DNA from: Actinoallomurus soli
GTDB lineage: Bacteria; Actinomycetota; Actinomycetes; Streptosporangiales; Streptosporangiaceae
Length of the DNA: 64,000 bases
NCBI RefSeq assembly: GCF_024055715.1
Contig: NZ_JAMXMV010000001.1
Coordinates: forward strand, 248,001-312,000
Direction of reading: 5' to 3'
Shown here: in pieces, positions 44,980-55,600 of the stretch
How the letters are laid out: each line of letters begins with the position of its first letter
How positions within the stretch are numbered: the first letter of the stretch is position 1
Translations under genes and position numbers: made by a program
Notes under the pieces: model-generated
What the model was told of the DNA's origin: nothing
The model's input: the letters and a program-made list of their open reading frames with translations, nothing else
Database searches by the model: none

Positions 44980-46566
44980 ATGGCGGGGACGAACACGGCG
45001 GAGTCAGCGCCACCAGGCGCGGCGGAGCCGAGAAGCACGCGATCCATCTACATCGCGATCATCGGCCTGATGCTCGGCATGTTCCTCGCGATGCTCGACA
45101 ACCTGATCGTCGGCACGGCGCTGCCGACCATCGTCGGCGACCTCGGCGGTCTCAGCCACCTCGCCTGGGTCGTCACCGCCTACACCCTCGCCACCGCGGC
45201 CGCGACGCCGATCTGGGGCAAGCTCGGCGACCTGTACGGCCGCAAGGGCATGTTCATGGCGTCCATCGTCGTCTTCCTCGCGGGCTCCATGCTGTCCGGG
45301 CTGTCGCAGAGCATGGGCCAGCTCATCGGGTTCCGTGCGCTGCAGGGCCTCGGCGCCGGCGGCCTCATGGTCGGCGCCTTCGCGATCATCGGTGACCTGG
45401 TCCCGCCGCGCGAGCGCGGCCGCTTCCAGGCGATCATCGGCGGGATGATGCCCATCGCCTTCGTCGGCGGCCCGCTGATCGGCGGATTCCTCACCGACCA
45501 CCTGAGCTGGCGCTGGACCTTCTACGTCAACGTGCCGCTCGGCGCGCTCGCCCTGCTGGTCACCGGTGTCGGCATGCGCCTGCACACCCCGCACATCAAG
45601 GCGAAGATCGACTTCCTCGGGGCCTTCCTGCTGACCGTCGGCGTCGTCTCCCTCACCCTGGTCGCGAGCTGGGGCGGCACCGAGTACCCCTGGGCCTCCT
45701 GGGAGATCATCGGGCTGGCGGTCGTGGCGGTCGTCACCCTGGTGCTGTTCGTGCTCGCCGAGGCCCGCGCCGCCGAGCCGATCCTGCCGCCGCGGTTGTT
45801 CCGCAACAAGAACTTCACGGTCGCGCAGATCCTGAGCTTCCTCGTGGGCGCCGCCATGTTCGGCGCGGTGAACTTCCTCCCGCAGTACATGCAGGACGTC
45901 CAGGGCGCCTCCGCGACGGCGAGCGGCCTGCTGCTCCTGCCGCTGATGTTCGGCATGCTGGTCGTCATGCTGACCACCGGTCAGCTGATCGCCCGCAACG
46001 GCCGCTACAAGCTCTACCCGATCATCGGCGGCGCGGTGATGACCGCCGGCATGCTCGTGCTGCTCCTGCTCAAGGTCGACACCAGCACGGCGGTGAGCTC
46101 GGCGCTGACCGCCGGCGTCGGCCTCGGCATGGGCTTCATCATGCAGAACACCATGCTGATCACCCAGAACAGCGCCGAGCTCCGGGACATGGGCGCGGCG
46201 AGCGGTTCGGTCACCCTGTTCCGTACGGTGGGCGGCTCGCTCGGCGTGGCGCTGTTCGGCTCCATCTTCACGAACCGCCTGGAGCACACCATCTCCGACC
46301 GGCTCGGCCCGCAGGTCGCCCACAAGATCTCGTCGGGCGGCGCGCACGTGACCCCGGCGCTGCTGCACACGCTGCCCGTGCCGGTGCAGGAGGCGTTCAA
46401 GTCCGGCGTCACCAACGGCCTGCACGGCACGCTGATCGGCGGAGCCGTCGTCGCCTTCGCGGCCTTCATCCTCGCCTGGTTCGTCCGCGAGGTGCCGCTC
46501 CGCGGCTCGGCTCCCGGGAGCCCGAAGCAGCAGGCCGAGGAGACCCTCACCGAGCCGGTCATCTGA
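44980..46566 (+). CDS. MFS drug exporter, DHA2 family
   Basis: 528 residues, about 14 hydrophobic helices. The start MAGTNTAESA leads to IAIIGLMLGMFLAMLDNLIV, the family's first helix with the conserved LDNTIV-like end. Motif A KLGDLYGRKGM follows helix 2, and motif C-like GALQ and VPPRERGRFQAIIGG are visible. The ATG is preceded by GAGAGAGG. It exports drugs by proton antiport and is likely controlled by the divergent TetR. It ends before a strong terminator. Confidence 0.92.
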   Translation: MAGTNTAESAPPGAAEPRSTRSIYIAIIGLMLGMFLAMLDNLIVGTALPTIVGDLGGLSHLAWVVTAYTLATAAATPIWGKLGDLYGRKGMFMASIVVFLAGSMLSGLSQSMGQLIGFRALQGLGAGGLMVGAFAIIGDLVPPRERGRFQAIIGGMMPIAFVGGPLIGGFLTDHLSWRWTFYVNVPLGALALLVTGVGMRLHTPHIKAKIDFLGAFLLTVGVVSLTLVASWGGTEYPWASWEIIGLAVVAVVTLVLFVLAEARAAEPILPPRLFRNKNFTVAQILSFLVGAAMFGAVNFLPQYMQDVQGASATASGLLLLPLMFGMLVVMLTTGQLIARNGRYKLYPIIGGAVMTAGMLVLLLLKVDTSTAVSSALTAGVGLGMGFIMQNTMLITQNSAELRDMGAASGSVTLFRTVGGSLGVALFGSIFTNRLEHTISDRLGPQVAHKISSGGAHVTPALLHTLPVPVQEAFKSGVTNGLHGTLIGGAVVAFAAFILAWFVREVPLRGSAPGSPKQQAEETLTEPVI

Positions 46567-46583
46567 TCCGGGCGTCGATCGAT

Positions 46584-46624
46584 CACGGGTCCCCGGTCCG
46601 CAGGAGGCGGACCGGGGACCCGTG
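46584..46624. terminator. 18-bp perfect-stem bidirectional terminator
   Basis: CACGGGTCCCCGGTCCGC at 46584-46601 pairs perfectly with 46607-46624 over a 5-base loop. It stands between the convergent MFS (plus) and immunity-candidate (minus) genes, so it can end transcription from both sides. Confidence 0.8.
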
Positions 46625-46644
46625 ACGTACGGCCTTCGCGGCGG

Positions 46645-47226
46645 TCACGGAATACGGTCGGCCAGCGACCACCACTCCTCGGCCTCCCGCCGCAGACCCT
46701 CGTCGGTCAGATGGCCGGCGATGAGACGCAGGGAGCCCAGGGCGTCCTTGACGCGCCTCATCCGGAACGCCCTGGGCAGCAGGGCGGGATCGCCCCGGCG
46801 CACCCGCAGCTCGTGCTCCAGCTCCCGGCTCTCCTCCCGCACCTCGTCCCGGGACCTGCCGATGTCGTCGAGGAACCCGGTCACCATCAGCTCCGGATCG
46901 AGGACCGGGTCCTGCTTCGACGGCCCGAAGTAGTGCAACATCGCGGCCTGCACCATGAGTCTCCGCTGCAGCGCCTGTTCCGGCTCGAGGGCGCCGGCCC
47001 GCCGGGCGACGTCGAGCGCCGTCAGCAGGATCGCCCCCCAGGTCCTGCCGTCCGGACTCCCGGACTCGGTGCCGAGCAGACCGGTGTTGCACACGGACAG
47101 CAGCACGGTCCACCACTCGGCGGGCGCGTCCGCCAGGTCGGAACGGGCGAGGACGCGCTCCATCTGGGCCGGAGACATCCCGGTGAGGTCGGCGGTGCTC
47201 GGGAGAGGCGACGATCGCGTGTTCAT
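46645..47226 (-). CDS. candidate immunity protein for the adjacent RHS toxin
   Basis: 193 residues, not recognised. Its ATG at 47226 has GAGG/GGAG upstream and lies 8 bp after the stop of the RHS gene in the same direction, the usual place of a cognate immunity gene. It is mostly alpha-helical, without signal peptide or membrane segment: segments such as AEWWTVLLSVCNTG, RREAEEWWSLADR and charged ERELEHELR helices. Cytoplasmic location fits protection of the producing cell. No homology to known immunity families is claimed. Confidence 0.6.
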   Translation of the reverse strand: MNTRSSPLPSTADLTGMSPAQMERVLARSDLADAPAEWWTVLLSVCNTGLLGTESGSPDGRTWGAILLTALDVARRAGALEPEQALQRRLMVQAAMLHYFGPSKQDPVLDPELMVTGFLDDIGRSRDEVREESRELEHELRVRRGDPALLPRAFRMRRVKDALGSLRLIAGHLTDEGLRREAEEWWSLADRIP

Positions 47227-47234
47227 GCTCCACC

Positions 47235-50200
47235 TCAATAGGTGTTCGAAACGATGACGTCGATGCCCGCCCGCTCGAACGCGGCACTGCCGATGCCCAT
47301 CGTCTCCGGTCCCGGCTCGAAGTGCCCGCTCGCCCGGTTGATGGACGCCGGAAATCCCTCCATCAGCACGGATCCGGAACCTGCGGCGTAGACGCGGCCA
47401 CCGGGTCCCGCGAGGATCGTGTGCGCCATCTCCACCCTGTTCCAGCCGCCGGCGCCGTAGTTGAAGGGCATCACGCGCAACTCGTGCGCCCCTCCCTCGC
47501 CGGGGACGACCGCCCACTTGAACTCGGTCTCCCCGCGGAGCGCGGCGATGAGACTCTCCATCCCCGCGTCCTCCCGCAGGGTCACGGGGGTGAGGCCCCG
47601 GTCCCGCGCGGCCTTCATCTCCATGTTCTGCTCCCACATGCTCCTGTTGTTCTCGAGCAGGTACGGGGCCAGACCCAGCGGATCGGCCGCGGCGGTCGGA
47701 TTGTGGACGTACGCGTGCGGATCCGGCTGCGGGGTGATGCCGAGGGGGTCGCCGCTCTGGTAGCGACCGCCGACCGGATCGTAGTAGCGCCAGTGGTTGT
47801 ACTCGAGGCCGGTCTCGGGATCGTGATACTGGCCGGGGAAACCGAGGGGGCACGGTCTCGCGTCGTTCCCGAGGCCGGCTCCCCAGAGGTTCGTCGCGGG
47901 CTGAGGCATGACCCGGCCGGAGGCGTCGACGAGCTCGGCGGGCCTGCCGACCAGATCCGTGATGATCGCGTGGAACCGCTCGTCGACCCGTCCCCGGCGA
48001 GCCTCGTGATCGGGCGAACGCTCCGTCTGGGTGAGCGGTTCGAAGGTACCCGGCCGGTGTTCCCAGGTGATGGTGCGGCGCGCCGACCCGCCGGGTCGTC
48101 GCACCGTGCGGGTCTGCTCGGCCAGGACCGGGCCGTCCCACGTGAAGTCGGTCCGTTCGATGACACCGTCACGGCCGACCAGCCGCTTCTCGACGCGCCG
48201 CCCGAGCGGGTCGTACCGGTACTGCCACTCCCGGCCCTCCGGAGTGATGACGGACGTCAGCCTGTCGTCGCCGTTCCAGGTGAATCTCCAGGTACGGACC
48301 TTGCCCGACAGGGTGCGGTGGCGGCGCGCGACCACCCGACCGTGAACGTCGTGTTCGTAGTGGACCCGCCCGGCCCGGCGCAGCAGGGTGCCCGAGTACT
48401 CCCGGTCGCCGAAGGCCTCATCGTCGGGCGAGCCGCTCGCGGACGTCGCCGGCCAGAGCGCGTGGGTGACGTTTCCCGCCGTGTCGTAGGCATAGCGTTC
48501 AGTCCAGCCGGCGGCCCGGACGGCCGTCACGCGTCCGGCCGGATCAACGTCCAGCGCGCGTACACCGTCCCGTTGGTCGGCGATTCCCGTGAGGTACCCG
48601 TCGGCCCGGTAGGCGTAGGCGCGATGCTGCAGCAAGGAGGGCGCCGGTGGTGTCCCGGGCTCCGGCGTGGCGGCGGCCGGGCCGACGCCCGGTGCGGCCC
48701 ACAGGGTCTGCGCGGTCAGGCGGTGGTCCGGATCCCACTGCTGAGCGAGCAGGACGCCGTCGCCGATCCGGCGTTCGATCTCTCGCCCCGCGGGGTCGTG
48801 AGCGAAGCCGAGCGTCAGTCCGCCCGTCCGCAGACCGATCGGCCGGCCCGCGGAGTCGTACGCCCAGTGGGATTCGGCACCGCTGGGCGTACGACGGTGG
48901 ATCCGCCGGCCCCGCGCGTCATAGGTGCTGGTGACGGTCGCACCGTCCCGTGTCTCGGCGACGATCCGGCCGAGCCGGTCTCGCCCGAAGACCACCTCCG
49001 TGTCCGGACCGGCGGCGCGGATCAGGCGGCCGGCGGCGTCATACGCGAGGGTGACGACGCCCCCGTCGCCGGTCCGGGCGGTCATCCGGCCGAGCGGGTC
49101 CCGGGTGAATCGGACGGCCTCGCCGGTCTGGTCCAGCCGGGAGATGAGCCGGCCGGCCGCGTCGTACGCGTAGGTGAGGCGGCGCCCGTTGAAGTCCGTC
49201 TCGCCCACGAGCCGTCCGGCGGCGTCATAGTCGTACCGCCAGACCAGGCCCTGCGCGTTGGTGACGGAGATGAGGCGCGCCTCCGTGTCGTAGCCGAACT
49301 CCAGACGTGCCCCGTCCGGTCCGGTCCGCGCGGCGGGGAGATCGAAGTGGGTGTACGCGGTCCGGGTCGTACGGCCCAGGGGGTCGACATGGGCGACCGC
49401 GTTGCCCTCGCCGTCATGGATCCAGCGTTCGACCGCACCACCGGGCAGGGCCCGCCAGGCCGGTCGTCCCTCGGTGGTCCAGCCGTACCGCGTCACCCCG
49501 CCGACCGGGTCCGTGACCGCGGTCACCCGGCCGAAGGCATCGCGCTCGACCCGGAGGCGCGCGCCCGAGGGGTCGGTGATCTCCATCGGGAGTCCGGCGG
49601 GGTTCGGGACCACGCGAGTGGTGCCGCCGACCGCGTCCGTGATCGTGGTGAGGCGGCCGCGGTGATCGTAGGCGCGGCGGGTGGTGTGACCGAGCGGGTC
49701 GGTGACGGCGATCAGGTTGCCGCGCTCGTCGTACTCCTGCCGCCAGGTCGTCTCCCCGTCCGCCTCCACGAGCGCGACGGGAAGGTTCAGCTCGTTGTAG
49801 CGGCTGATGATCCGATGGCCGTCCGGGCGGAGGATCGCGGTGACGTTCCCCGCCTCGTCGTAGGAGTATCGCGTCGTGTGGCCGAGCGGATCGGCGCGGG
49901 CCAGGAGCCGGTCGTAGCGATCCCACTCCGAAACGGTGCGGTGCCCGTGCGGGTCGGCCTCGGCGATCACCTGGCCGAGGTCGTTGAAGTGGTAGGTGGT
50001 GACGTTCCCGAGCGAGTCGGTCACCCTGGTACGGCGGCCGTCGGGAGCGTACTCGACGCGGGTGTTCAGGAAGCCGCCCGAGCCCTCGCCGCGGACACCG
50101 CGCCCCTGCTCGTCGTAGGTGTAGCGGTACCAGGAGCCGTTGCGGTCGAGCCATTCGGTCATCCGCCCGGTGTCGTCATAGGAGAACCGGAGCGGCCGGC

Positions 50201-51023
50201 CGGACGAGTCGATCACTTCGGCGAGGTGGCCGGCCTGGTCATAGCCGTAACGCACGAGGTCGACGGCGTCATCGCCGCTCTCCCCGGTCAGGAGACGCAG
50301 CATCCTGAGACGTCCGTCCACGACGTCGACGGCGATCCGGTATCCGGCTGAGTGCCGCACCTCGGTGAGGGTGGCCGTTTCGTCGTAGACCAGCGTGATC
50401 CGGTTGCCGTTGCGGTCCGTGACGGCCGTCAGCGGGAGGTTCCCGGGACGTGCGGGATCCGCGGCGGCGAAGTGACGAGTGACGCCGGCCTGCGGATCGG
50501 TGACGGTGTATCCACCGCCGGGCACGGGAGCGAGCGGCCAGCGCGGCCCCTCCAGTGGCCATACCGTCGTGCCGGCGGACGGGGGAGGGTAGACCAGCAG
50601 CATGCCGTCTTCGGCGGCGAAGGTCATCCCCGAGGCGTCGGCCGCCAGCCGCTGGTCCAAGGTGGAGGCCCAGGACGGCCCCAGGAGCGAACCCGACCGG
50701 TACGACGACACGTGGGTCCGCTCCAGCACCAGCGGGAGCACGCCGGCCAGTTCCACGTCCGTCTGTCGCAGCACCACCTCGCCGGTGGCCACGTCGATCG
50801 GGTCCTTGGTGGTGACCCGGGACCAGAGGCGGCGGGACGTGGCGCGCAGACTCGCCAGACGCGAACCCTGGGCCCGCTCGGCGACGTGGCCGGCGTCTCC
50901 CGCCGCACGGCGGACGGCGGTCCCCGTCGCGGGCAGCCGCAGGAAGTGCCCGACCGCGCCGAACAGCCGCGTCCGGCTGAGCGCCTCACCTACGGCACCT
51001 GGCAACCCCACCGCCTCGACCAC
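47235..51023 (-). CDS. RHS-repeat polymorphic toxin with novel C-terminal domain
   Basis: 1262 residues. The N-terminus (about 75-150) has the DUF6531-like KDPIDVATGEVVLRQTD. About 200-1000 are YD repeats (many YxYDxxGR motifs such as YGYDQAGHLAEV and YAYDAAGRLIS). The core motif GLEYNHWRYYDP and DPLGI / DPLGL precedes a variable tail of 144 residues (1119-1262), the expected toxin. The tail has AHTILAGPGGRVYAAGSGS and INRASGHFEPG and no known catalytic signature that I can name. No N-terminal signal or PAAR domain is seen, so export (type VI-like or contractile injection) is unexplained. The start GTG at 51023 is a weak choice. Confidence 0.85.
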   Translation of the reverse strand: MVEAVGLPGAVGEALSRTRLFGAVGHFLRLPATGTAVRRAAGDAGHVAERAQGSRLASLRATSRRLWSRVTTKDPIDVATGEVVLRQTDVELAGVLPLVLERTHVSSYRSGSLLGPSWASTLDQRLAADASGMTFAAEDGMLLVYPPPSAGTTVWPLEGPRWPLAPVPGGGYTVTDPQAGVTRHFAAADPARPGNLPLTAVTDRNGNRITLVYDETATLTEVRHSAGYRIAVDVVDGRLRMLRLLTGESGDDAVDLVRYGYDQAGHLAEVIDSSGRPLRFSYDDTGRMTEWLDRNGSWYRYTYDEQGRGVRGEGSGGFLNTRVEYAPDGRRTRVTDSLGNVTTYHFNDLGQVIAEADPHGHRTVSEWDRYDRLLARADPLGHTTRYSYDEAGNVTAILRPDGHRIISRYNELNLPVALVEADGETTWRQEYDERGNLIAVTDPLGHTTRRAYDHRGRLTTITDAVGGTTRVVPNPAGLPMEITDPSGARLRVERDAFGRVTAVTDPVGGVTRYGWTTEGRPAWRALPGGAVERWIHDGEGNAVAHVDPLGRTTRTAYTHFDLPAARTGPDGARLEFGYDTEARLISVTNAQGLVWRYDYDAAGRLVGETDFNGRRLTYAYDAAGRLISRLDQTGEAVRFTRDPLGRMTARTGDGGVVTLAYDAAGRLIRAAGPDTEVVFGRDRLGRIVAETRDGATVTSTYDARGRRIHRRTPSGAESHWAYDSAGRPIGLRTGGLTLGFAHDPAGREIERRIGDGVLLAQQWDPDHRLTAQTLWAAPGVGPAAATPEPGTPPAPSLLQHRAYAYRADGYLTGIADQRDGVRALDVDPAGRVTAVRAAGWTERYAYDTAGNVTHALWPATSASGSPDDEAFGDREYSGTLLRRAGRVHYEHDVHGRVVARRHRTLSGKVRTWRFTWNGDDRLTSVITPEGREWQYRYDPLGRRVEKRLVGRDGVIERTDFTWDGPVLAEQTRTVRRPGGSARRTITWEHRPGTFEPLTQTERSPDHEARRGRVDERFHAIITDLVGRPAELVDASGRVMPQPATNLWGAGLGNDARPCPLGFPGQYHDPETGLEYNHWRYYDPVGGRYQSGDPLGITPQPDPHAYVHNPTAAADPLGLAPYLLENNRSMWEQNMEMKAARDRGLTPVTLREDAGMESLIAALRGETEFKWAVVPGEGGAHELRVMPFNYGAGGWNRVEMAHTILAGPGGRVYAAGSGSVLMEGFPASINRASGHFEPGPETMGIGSAAFERAGIDVIVSNTY

Positions 51024-51162
51024 CCTTCGCCCGCCGACGTTCCGACAATGATCACCGATAGGGACGCCGGCCGGCGAACCTCGGTGCCGTCATCGGCCGG
51101 CCGATCCCGGTCCTCCGTGTCAGGAACCAGGGGGCCCGCCGGGGACCCCCTGATCCTTCCGC

Positions 51163-52509
51163 TCAGCGGGGGAGCGTGCCGAAGCGGGCGCCGGCGCCGA
51201 GGCCGAAGGTGCTCGCCTTGATCAGCTTCGTGCCGGACGCGTCGATCCCGGAGGCGGTGCCGGGTGTCACGGCCACCGCCCCGGCGAAGTCGTCGAGCCC
51301 CGGGATCCCCGTGATCAGCTCGGCCCGGCCGTCGCCGTTCAGGTCGGTCAGGGCAAGCGAGTTCCCGAACCCGTTGTTCTGGTTCGGCGGAACGCCGACG
51401 CTCTTCTCCGTGATCGTGCGGACGTTCGCGGAGAGACCCTTCGCGGAGCCGAGACGCGTCGCGACCACGGCGTCGCCGTCCTCGGGCGACAGCTCGGACG
51501 CGACGTCGGCGTACCCGTCGCCGTTGACGTCCCCGACCGTGACCGGGTCGCTGCCCTCGGTCCAGGTCGTGCCGTGCGCCTCGTCCATGCCGTTCCTGGT
51601 GCCGGGGTAGACCCGGTAACCGTCGCCCTCGTACCCGCCGATGACGACGTCCGCGCGGCCGTCCTTGTTCAGGTCGCCCACGGCGACATCGTTCGTGTCG
51701 CCGAGCTCGATCGTGGGGCCGACCTTCTTGCCCAGGCCCTTGGCCGATCCGGCGATCACGCTCGTGGTGCCCTGATCGGCCGGGTCGTCCCACCACCAGC
51801 TCACGGCCAGGTCGGCGTAGCCGTCCCCGGTCACGTCGCCGGCGGCGAGCGTGTCGACCTCGCCGTCCTTGCCGGGGCTGATCCCGACCGCCCGCGGCGT
51901 GGCCGAGGTCGTGCCCCGGATCACCCAGATCTTCGTGCCGTTGACCGCGGCGGTCGCGAAGTCCGTACGGCCGTCCTTGTCGAAGTCGCCGGCGGTGAGC
52001 GTGTTGCCACCGACACCGTCCACGGCGACGGCCTTGGTCGACAGGCCGTTCTTGGATCCGAACACGATCGTCAGCGACCCGGCGTCCTTCTTCGTGCCGA
52101 TGTCCTCGCCGGGTGCGCCGATCGCCAGGTCGGAGTAGCCGTCCCGGTTGAAATCGCCGACGGCCAGCTGCCGGCCGAAGTGGTCGCCCTTCTCCGCGGT
52201 GCCGGGGATTCCGGCGCTGTTCTGGCTGATGACCTGGCGTCGCGCCGTGCTCAGGCCGTTCTTCGACCCGTACGCCACCGCGACGGCGCCCGCCTTCGTC
52301 GCCGTACCGACCTTGGCGTCCGGGGCGCCGATGGCCAGGTCACGGTAGCCGTCGCCGTTGAAGTCACCGGGCTTGGCCGGTTTCACGGCCGCCCGCACAC
52401 CGGCCGGCGTCACCGGCTGGCGCGGCGCGGCCGCGACCGCCGCCGAGGCGAGGCCGGCCGTCGCGGCGACGGTCACCATGGCGATGGTGCCCGTGGCGAG
52501 GATTCTCAC
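51163..52509 (-). CDS. secreted FG-GAP repeat (beta-propeller) protein
   Basis: 448 residues from the GTG at 52509, chosen for its AAGGAG eight bases upstream and the signal peptide (hydrophobic about 4-25, ending ASAAVAAAP). The rest is about seven FG-GAP/VCBS repeats with Ca-binding DFNGDGYxDLAIGAPxxD, DKDGRTD, DLNKDGRAD and DLNGDGRAE loops. It is an integrin-alpha-like propeller on the cell exterior; the ligand is unknown. It lies upstream of, and in the same direction as, the RHS gene, with 140 bp between, and might form part of the export or surface complex (inference). Confidence 0.85.
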   Translation of the reverse strand: MRILATGTIAMVTVAATAGLASAAVAAAPRQPVTPAGVRAAVKPAKPGDFNGDGYRDLAIGAPDAKVGTATKAGAVAVAYGSKNGLSTARRQVISQNSAGIPGTAEKGDHFGRQLAVGDFNRDGYSDLAIGAPGEDIGTKKDAGSLTIVFGSKNGLSTKAVAVDGVGGNTLTAGDFDKDGRTDFATAAVNGTKIWVIRGTTSATPRAVGISPGKDGEVDTLAAGDVTGDGYADLAVSWWWDDPADQGTTSVIAGSAKGLGKKVGPTIELGDTNDVAVGDLNKDGRADVVIGGYEGDGYRVYPGTRNGMDEAHGTTWTEGSDPVTVGDVNGDGYADVASELSPEDGDAVVATRLGSAKGLSANVRTITEKSVGVPPNQNNGFGNSLALTDLNGDGRAELITGIPGLDDFAGAVAVTPGTASGIDASGTKLIKASTFGLGAGARFGTLPR

Positions 52510-52685
52510 TGACTGACTCCTTACTGACAGTTGCCGTAAAAGAGGAGACGCGCCGTTCCGGCCGAGAGTTGGCATCCGGCCGTGATCTTTCTTGGGCGCG
52601 AGCGAACGCCGTGAACGCCCGGCGTCGCGTCGGGCCGCCGACACCCGAGACGCCCGTACGGCCCACCGGAGGCTCATGATTACCT

Positions 52686-55600
52686 TTGACCGTGAGCGAA
52701 CGCCGTACGGAGAGCATCACCGCCCGGCTGGCCCGCCTCGGCATCACGGACGTCGCCGAGGCCCAGCGCCGTCTGGCGGGACAGCGGCTCGGTGACGACC
52801 TGCTCGATGTCCTGGGCTCCGCCGCGGACCCGGACCTGGCCCTCACCGGTCTGCTCCGGATGCTGGAACGGGCCGACATCCAGGACGAACTCGCCGCAGA
52901 CCCGGACGCCCTCCGCAGGCTGATCGCAGTCCTGGGCGTCAGCGCCGCGCTCGGCGACCACCTGGCGCGCCATCCCGGCCACTGGCGGGTCCTCGCCGGT
53001 CCCACGGCGCTGCGGCGTCCCACGGCCGGGGAACTGCGGACCGCGCTGCTGACCGCCGTCGGCGCCGACGCGGCCGACCCCGCCCCCCGCGCCGGGGGAG
53101 CGGAGCCCGCGGTCGCGCTCCGGGTCGCGTACCGGAGGGCGCTCCTGCACCTGGCGGGCCGGGACCTGACCGGCGTGACGGACGTCGAGGACGTCGCGGC
53201 CGAACTCGCCGACCTGGCCGCCGCCGCGCTCGAGGCGGGCCTGGCCATCGCCCGCGCCGAACTCGGCGAGCAGGCCGGCACCTGCCGGCTCGCGGTGATC
53301 GGCATGGGCAAGTGCGGCGGGCGGGAGCTGAACTACGTCAGCGACGTCGACGTCGTCTTCGTCGCCGAGCCGATGCCCGGCCAGGACGAGACGGCCGCGT
53401 TGCGGGCCGCGACGCGGCTGGCGTCCGGGATGATCCGGGCCTGCTCGGCCAGCACCGCCGAAGGCGCGCTCTGGGAGGTGGACGCCGCCCTGCGGCCCGA
53501 GGGCAAGGCGGGCCCTCTCGTCCGGACGCTCGCCAGCCACCGCGCGTACTACGAGCGTTGGGCCAAGACCTGGGAGTTCCAGGCGCTGCTCAAGGCCCGG
53601 CCGGTGGCGGGGGACCGGGAGCTGGGCGAGGAGTACGTCGGGGCGCTCGCCCCGCTGGTCTGGCGGGCCGCCGAACGCGACAACTTCGTCGAGGACGTCC
53701 AGGGCATGCGCCGCCGGGTCGAGGAGCACATCGACCCGGACCACGCCGGGCGGCAGCTCAAGCTCGGTCCCGGCGGCCTGCGCGACGTGGAGTTCGCGGT
53801 GCAGCTGCTGCAGCTCGTGCACGGCCGTACGGACGAGGAACTGCGCGGTTCCAACACGCTGAACGCCCTGAAGAAGCTGTCCTGGGGCGGGTACGTCGGC
53901 CGGGCCGACGCCGCCGCGCTCGCGAACGCGTACCGCTTCCTGCGGCGCGTCGAGCACCTGATCCAGCTCCACCGGCTGCGCCGGACGCACCTGGTGCCCG
54001 AGGACGCCGCCGACCTGCGGCGCCTCGGCCGCGCCCTGGGGTTCCGCACCGACCCCGTGGCGGAGTTCACCACCGAGTGGCGACGGCACGCCCGTGAGGT
54101 CCGGCGCCTGCACGAGAAGCTGTTCTACCGGCCGCTGCTCGTCGCGGTGGCCCGCCTGCCGGGGGAGGAGGCGCGCCTGACCCGCGAGGCGGCGCGTGCC
54201 CGCCTGGAGGCGCTCGGCTACACCGACCCGGACGGCGCGCTGCGGCACCTGCAGTCGCTCACCGCCGGGGTGTCCCGGCGCGCCTCGATCCAGCGCACGC
54301 TGCTGCCCGTCATGCTGGGCTGGTTCGCCGACGGCCCCGACCCCGACGCCGGACTCCTCGGGTTCCGGCAGGTCAGCGACGCGCTCGGCACCACGCCGTG
54401 GTACCTGCGCCTGCTGCGCGACGACGTCACCGTGGCCGAGCGGATGGCGCACGTGCTGTCCTCCAGCCGCTACGCCACCGACCTGCTGCTGCGCGCGCCG
54501 GAGGCCGTCTCCCTGCTGCGCGGCGACGCGGAGCTGACGCCACGCCCGGCCGGTGCGCTGCGCGGGGAGGCGCTGGCCGCCGTGGGCCGGCACATGAGCG
54601 CCGTCCCCGTCCGCCTGCAGCTCGATCCGGCGGCCGACGCCGTCACCGCCCTACGCGGGATCCGGCGCCGCGAGCTGCTGCGCGTCGCGGTCGCGGACCT
54701 GCTCGGCCGCCTCGACGTGGGCGAGACCGGCGAGGCGCTCACCGCCATCGCCCTCGTCACGATCGAGGCGGCGCTGCGGGCCGCGATCGAGAAGATCGAG
54801 ATGGAGCGCCGGTCGCCGCTGCCGACGAGGTTCGCGATCGTCGCGATGGGCCGCCTCGGAGGGTACGAGCTCGGGTACGGCAGCGACGCGGACGTCATGT
54901 ACGTCCACGACCCCCTGCCGGGCCGGGAGGAGGAGGCGGCGCCCGCGGCGCACGCGGTCGCGGAGGAGCTGCGGAGGCTGCTCGCCCTGCCGGCGCCCGA
55001 CCCGCCGCTGGTCATCGACCCGGGGCTGCGGCCGGAGGGACGCCAGGGCCCGCTCGTGCGCACCTTCGACTCGTACGCCTCGTACTACCGGCGCTGGTCC
55101 TCGCCGTGGGAGAGCCAGGCGCTGCTGCGCGCGGCGCCCGTCATCGGCGACGAGGAGCTCCGCGCGCGCTTCCGGACGCTGATCGACCCGCTGCGGTGGC
55201 CCCAGGGCGGCATCGACGACCGTGCCCTCATGGAGATCCGCCGGCTCAAGGCCCGGATGGAGGCCGAGCGGCTGCCCCGCGGCGTGGACCGCCGCCTGCA
55301 CACCAAGCTCGGGCCCGGCGGCCTGTCCGACGTCGAGTGGGTGGCCCAGCTCCTGCAGCTCCGGCACGCGTACGACGTTCCGGAGCTGCGGACCACGCGG
55401 ACGCTGGCGGCGCTCGACGCGGCTGCGGCGGCCGGCCTGCTGGACCGCGAGGACGCCGTACGGCTCGCCGACGCCTGGCGGCTCGCCACGCGCATCCGCA
55501 ACGCCGTCATGCTCGTACGGGGACGGGCCTCGGACCTGCTGCCGACCGAGCACCACCGTGAACGCTCCGCCGTGGCCCGGGTGCTCGGCTACGACGCCTC

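Noticed and set aside
47322-50351. A 1009-codon open frame on the plus strand opposite the RHS gene
   Set aside because: It mirrors the RHS gene; the high GC content removes stops from the complementary frame. Its translation is Arg/Gly/Asp-rich and lacks domain pattern or ribosome site.
52676-52795. ATG at 52676 as the glnE start
   Set aside because: It lies in another frame (encoding MITFDRERTPYG) and stops early; the GlnE N-terminus is in the TTG/GTG frame.
52680-54593. Long minus-strand frames inside glnE
   Set aside because: The two nucleotidyltransferase domains on the plus strand are unambiguous; the antisense frames are compositional.
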